Source of the DNA: Saprospiraceae bacterium UBA2365
GTDB taxonomy: Bacteria; Bacteroidota; Bacteroidia; Chitinophagales; Saprospiraceae
Assembly (NCBI GenBank): GCA_002344345.1
Contig: DDTL01000093.1
Coordinates: 1-9,340, forward strand
Length of the DNA stretch: 9,340 nucleotides
Direction: 5' to 3'
Part shown: piece by piece, positions 6,667-9,340 of the stretch
Numbering within the stretch: position 1 is the stretch's first letter
Layout: each line of letters starts with the position of its first letter
Program-made: the position numbers and the translations under genes
Notes under the pieces: model-generated
The model's database searches: none
Told to the model about the DNA's origin: nothing
The model's input: only the letters and a program-made list of their open reading frames with translations

Positions 6667-7371
6667 TTAATTTTGTAAATTTTCAATCTCTGAACCTATC
6701 GGAACATGATCGTATTTCCTCTTTCCAATCGGAGTTTCAAACCCAACTTCTTTCCGTAAAATGGCGCCCACCGGACAAATTTTCATCGCCAGCCTTGCGT
6801 TTTCTTCGCTCATGTGTTCTGCGAGTTTGGTGTCCAAATTGATCTCAAGGTGTTTTCCTCTGCCTTTGAATGCAAAATAACTTCTGCCTTCCTCATCTTT
6901 GATCATTCTGACACAGCGTTTACAGAAAATGCAACGGTTCTTTTCCAGGAATATCTTTGGAGTTGATGCTTCAAGTTCTCTTCTTTCAAAAGCATAGGGG
7001 AATCGAGGTACCATCATTTGATACCGGTATCCAAGTCCCTGAAGATCGCAATCTCCGCTCTTTTCGCAAGAAGGGCAGAAGTGGTTGCCTTCCACGAAAA
7101 GCATTTCGATTATGGCTTTGCGAAGATCCTGAATTTCAGGTGTATTGCTTTCAACTACCATGTTGGCATCCACAGGCGTAGTGCATGATGCCATGAAACG
7201 GCCATTTATTTTGACGGTGCATATCCTGCATGAACCAGCAGGATGAACCCCTTTCCAATGGCATAGAACGGGAATGTAAATCCCATTTTCAGCTGCGACT
7301 TCAACCAAAAGCTGTCCTTTTTCAGCTTCGATTTCTTTGCCGTCAATTGTGAATTTTATTTTTTCACTCAT
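6667..7371 (-). CDS. hoxU: NAD-reducing hydrogenase Fe-S subunit HoxU
   Basis: A 234-residue protein, the same length as Ralstonia eutropha HoxU, related to the N-terminal part of NuoG in complex I. It relays electrons between the HoxY cluster and the diaphorase subunit. Its clusters can be read in order: a [2Fe-2S] ferredoxin domain with Cys37, Cys48, Cys51 and Cys63; a His/Cys3 [4Fe-4S] site with His97, Cys99, Cys102 and Cys108 (HFCPSCEKSGDC); and a second [4Fe-4S] site with Cys147, Cys150, Cys153 (RCIFCKRC) and Cys199 (KICPVG). All ligands are present. It starts 31 bases after hoxF and ends 12 bases before hoxY in the same operon. NuoG's molybdopterin-like C-terminal domain is absent, as expected for HoxU. 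Confidence 0.94.
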   Translation of the reverse strand: MSEKIKFTIDGKEIEAEKGQLLVEVAAENGIYIPVLCHWKGVHPAGSCRICTVKINGRFMASCTTPVDANMVVESNTPEIQDLRKAIIEMLFVEGNHFCPSCEKSGDCDLQGLGYRYQMMVPRFPYAFERRELEASTPKIFLEKNRCIFCKRCVRMIKDEEGRSYFAFKGRGKHLEINLDTKLAEHMSEENARLAMKICPVGAILRKEVGFETPIGKRKYDHVPIGSEIENLQN

Positions 7372-7402
7372 ATTATATTAATTTTCAAAAATGGTTCAAT
7401 AA

Positions 7403-9202
7403 TTAATTGTGGTGTGGTACTCTGGCCGGTCTTCCAACAACTTCACATGCTTCCTGAATGGCTTTGTCCATGTCAAAATCGCTTTGGTAAGCTACATCAA
7501 CTGTTCTTGCTTCGTACAATTCAGGGAAATTCGCAAGTGTGGATGTGATCGGATTGGAAGAAGTTTGTCCCAGGCCGCATCTGCTTGTACTGGCAATGAT
7601 CTTACTCCATTCTTTCATGTTTTTGAGATCGTTGCGTGTTGCATGGCCTTCAACTACTTTTTTCATCTGTTTGGCCAGGATCATATTGAAGGAGCGACAG
7701 GTTACGCAGGAACCGCAGGATTCATCTTCAAAGAATTCCATGAAATTCAATACAACATCCTTCAGTATATCGCGTTGCTTTCCGATCACGATGACTGAAC
7801 CTCCACAAGCCAGATCTTCCATGGCTATTTTACGGTCAAATTGAGTAGGATTGATGCACAATCCTGAAGGACCGGACATTTGAACAGCCTGAACATCAGT
7901 CGCTTCAACCATTTCAAGCATTTCATTGACTGTCATGCCCCATTCGATTTCATATACACCCGGTTTGGGAATATCTCCTGATATACTCAAAAGTTTAGTT
8001 CCGGCAGAATCTGCTGTTCCGAGTTTACTGTACCATAGACCACCTACCTCGATGATCTTAACGATGGAACAGAAGGTTTCTACGTTGTTGATAACTGTTG
8101 GTTTGTGTTTATAACCGCTTTGTACAGGAAACGGAGGTCTGTTTCTTGGTTCGCCCCTTTTTCCTTCTGAAGATTCAATCAAAGCAGATTCTTCACCGCA
8201 TACATAAGCTCCGGCACCGGACTGTATCCTGATATCAAAATCAAAACCTGTACCCAGTATGTTTTTACCCAACATATTTTTGCTGCGTAATTCTTCCAAA
8301 ACGCTCTCAGCATAAGCTCTCAGATATTTATATTCATATCTGAGGTATAATATGCCTTCTTTTGCACCGATTCCTTTGGCAGAAATCGTCATGCCTTCGA
8401 AGATCATAGGTAATCTTTCAGTCAACAAAACCCTGTCTTTGAATGTACCGGGTTCGCCTTCATCAGCATTGCATATCACATATTTATCGCCTTCATTCAA
8501 CGAACAAAAGAGCATTTTCAATCCTGTAGGGAAACCAGCACCGCCACGACCTCTCAAATTGGATGCCTTTACTTCATCGATGATGTTTTTGGGATTCATC
8601 TGAAGTGCTTTTTTCAAAGAAATACCTTCATAATAATCTCCAAGAGTCACAGGTCCGGCTTTTTGAATGTTGTTGGAGACCATGGCTCGAACCAGCGGAT
8701 GCGCATTGTTGCCATCACCTGTATCGCCGATCATGTCTTCAACAGGTATACCTGCTTTCATGTCTTCAAAGATTTTTTTGGCTTTATCCGGGTTCAGTCG
8801 GGTAAAAACCACATTGTTGATCAAAGCCGCAGGTTCCTGATCACTCATGCCGATACAGGCAGTCGTGTGCAGACTCACCAATCCGTCATTGGTTTTTTCA
8901 CCGATCCGGATTCCGGTCAACTGCTCGAATTCATTCATTACATCTTGCATACCCATCATCATGGAAACTACGCTGTTATTGAAATACACTGCGTATTTTC
9001 CTACAGGTTCCACAGTAAAAAAATGGTAAAAACTCCTCGTTTGTACCACATCTACTTCTGAAAGGCCCAACTCGCGGGCGATTACGCTGACAGCTATTTC
9101 CGAAACGCATCCAAACTCATGCTGAATTGACAATAAAATGTCCATCAAACGCTCCGGATCTTTGTCGTATGATCCGATAATACTGATTATTTTGTCTTCC
9201 AT
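7403..9202 (-). CDS. hoxF: NAD-reducing hydrogenase diaphorase subunit HoxF, fused NuoE/NuoF type
   Basis: A 599-residue flavoprotein that binds NAD(H) and FMN and exchanges electrons with the hydrogenase module. Residues about 1-150 are a NuoE-like thioredoxin-fold domain (LLSIQHEFGCVSE, TRSFYHFF, CIGMSDQEPA). Residues about 195-599 are NuoF-like, with the glycine-rich nucleotide/FMN region RGRGGAGFPTG (217-227), NADEGEPGTFKDR (245-257) and GAGAYVCGEESALIES (329-344). Its [4Fe-4S] ligands are Cys496, Cys499, Cys502 (ESCGSCVTCR) and Cys542 (RCGLG). The fused layout and length match Ralstonia eutropha HoxF (602 residues) rather than the separate HoxE and HoxF of cyanobacteria. In the NuoE-like domain the four usual [2Fe-2S] ligand positions read Asn75, Ser80, Cys116, Ser120, so that cluster should be absent. 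It is the first gene of the hoxFUYH operon. The ATG is supported by the NuoE-like domain starting within a few residues. Confidence 0.95.
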   Translation of the reverse strand: MEDKIISIIGSYDKDPERLMDILLSIQHEFGCVSEIAVSVIARELGLSEVDVVQTRSFYHFFTVEPVGKYAVYFNNSVVSMMMGMQDVMNEFEQLTGIRIGEKTNDGLVSLHTTACIGMSDQEPAALINNVVFTRLNPDKAKKIFEDMKAGIPVEDMIGDTGDGNNAHPLVRAMVSNNIQKAGPVTLGDYYEGISLKKALQMNPKNIIDEVKASNLRGRGGAGFPTGLKMLFCSLNEGDKYVICNADEGEPGTFKDRVLLTERLPMIFEGMTISAKGIGAKEGILYLRYEYKYLRAYAESVLEELRSKNMLGKNILGTGFDFDIRIQSGAGAYVCGEESALIESSEGKRGEPRNRPPFPVQSGYKHKPTVINNVETFCSIVKIIEVGGLWYSKLGTADSAGTKLLSISGDIPKPGVYEIEWGMTVNEMLEMVEATDVQAVQMSGPSGLCINPTQFDRKIAMEDLACGGSVIVIGKQRDILKDVVLNFMEFFEDESCGSCVTCRSFNMILAKQMKKVVEGHATRNDLKNMKEWSKIIASTSRCGLGQTSSNPITSTLANFPELYEARTVDVAYQSDFDMDKAIQEACEVVGRPARVPHHN

Positions 9203-9255
9203 TTATATAAAATTAAGTGTATTTTTTTTAACAATAATCCCTGCCGGAATTGCTA

Positions 9256-9263
9256 CAAACTTA
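9256..9263 (-). promoter_or_regulatory. Candidate -7 promoter element for hoxFUYH
   Basis: On the minus strand TAAGTTTG matches TAnnTTTG exactly and lies 53 bases before the hoxF ATG, suggesting a leader of roughly 45 bases. No good TTTG is found 17-23 bases upstream of it. A second reading pairs the TTTG inside this element with TATTGTTA 19 bases further downstream, a poorer match. The lack of a -33 box may mean an activator is needed, or that the call is wrong. Confidence 0.35.
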
Positions 9264-9340
9264 CAAAATAATTATTGGTTTTAAGCTTTATAAATGATAA
9301 TAATGACAATATAAACTACTAATTTATACCTATTATGAAT

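Noticed and set aside
1..9340. CRISPR arrays, tRNA, rRNA, toxin-antitoxin or phage defence genes
   Set aside because: No direct repeat series, cloverleaf-like sequence or defence family motif was seen on either strand.

Overview
The window reads as a chromosomal segment from a member of the Bacteroidota. This rests on low-GC, A/T-rich intergenic DNA, weak or absent Shine-Dalgarno sequences, TTTG / TAnnTTTG-type promoter elements, an ECF sigma factor paired with a FecR-type anti-sigma factor, and a secreted thioredoxin-fold protein with a signal peptide ending in Ala-Phe-Gly-Gln. The genus cannot be fixed from the sequence alone.

Layout. Positions 140-1564 (+) encode an exported TlpA-like thiol-disulfide protein, followed by a likely terminator. 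Positions 1565-2182 carry no intact gene but hold a broken reading frame that may be a transposase relic. From 2183 to the right end every gene is on the minus strand. In transcription order, starting from the right, they are: hoxF (fused NuoE/NuoF-type diaphorase subunit), hoxU (Fe-S electron-transfer subunit), hoxY (small hydrogenase subunit), hoxH (large [NiFe] subunit), a strong intrinsic terminator, hoxW (maturation endopeptidase), then an ECF sigma factor and its FecR-like anti-sigma factor.

How they work together. HoxFUYH is a complete soluble NAD(+)-reducing [NiFe]-hydrogenase of group 3d, the Ralstonia eutropha SH type. HoxH and HoxY form the hydrogenase module. HoxU and HoxF form the diaphorase module, which exchanges electrons with NAD(H). 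HoxW should remove the 24-residue C-terminal extension of HoxH once Ni is loaded. The accessory hyp genes and the SH subunit gene hoxI are not in the window. HoxF carries its NuoE-like domain fused at the N-terminus, and only one of that domain's four [2Fe-2S] cysteines remains.

The sigma/anti-sigma pair has a convincing Bacteroidota-type promoter but no TonB-dependent receptor next to it, and its anti-sigma protein has an unusual proline/glutamate-rich linker. I see no clear evidence of an undescribed system. The best leads are the orphan sigma/FecR pair beside the hydrogenase locus, the terminator separating hoxH from its protease gene, and the eroded NuoE-like domain of HoxF.
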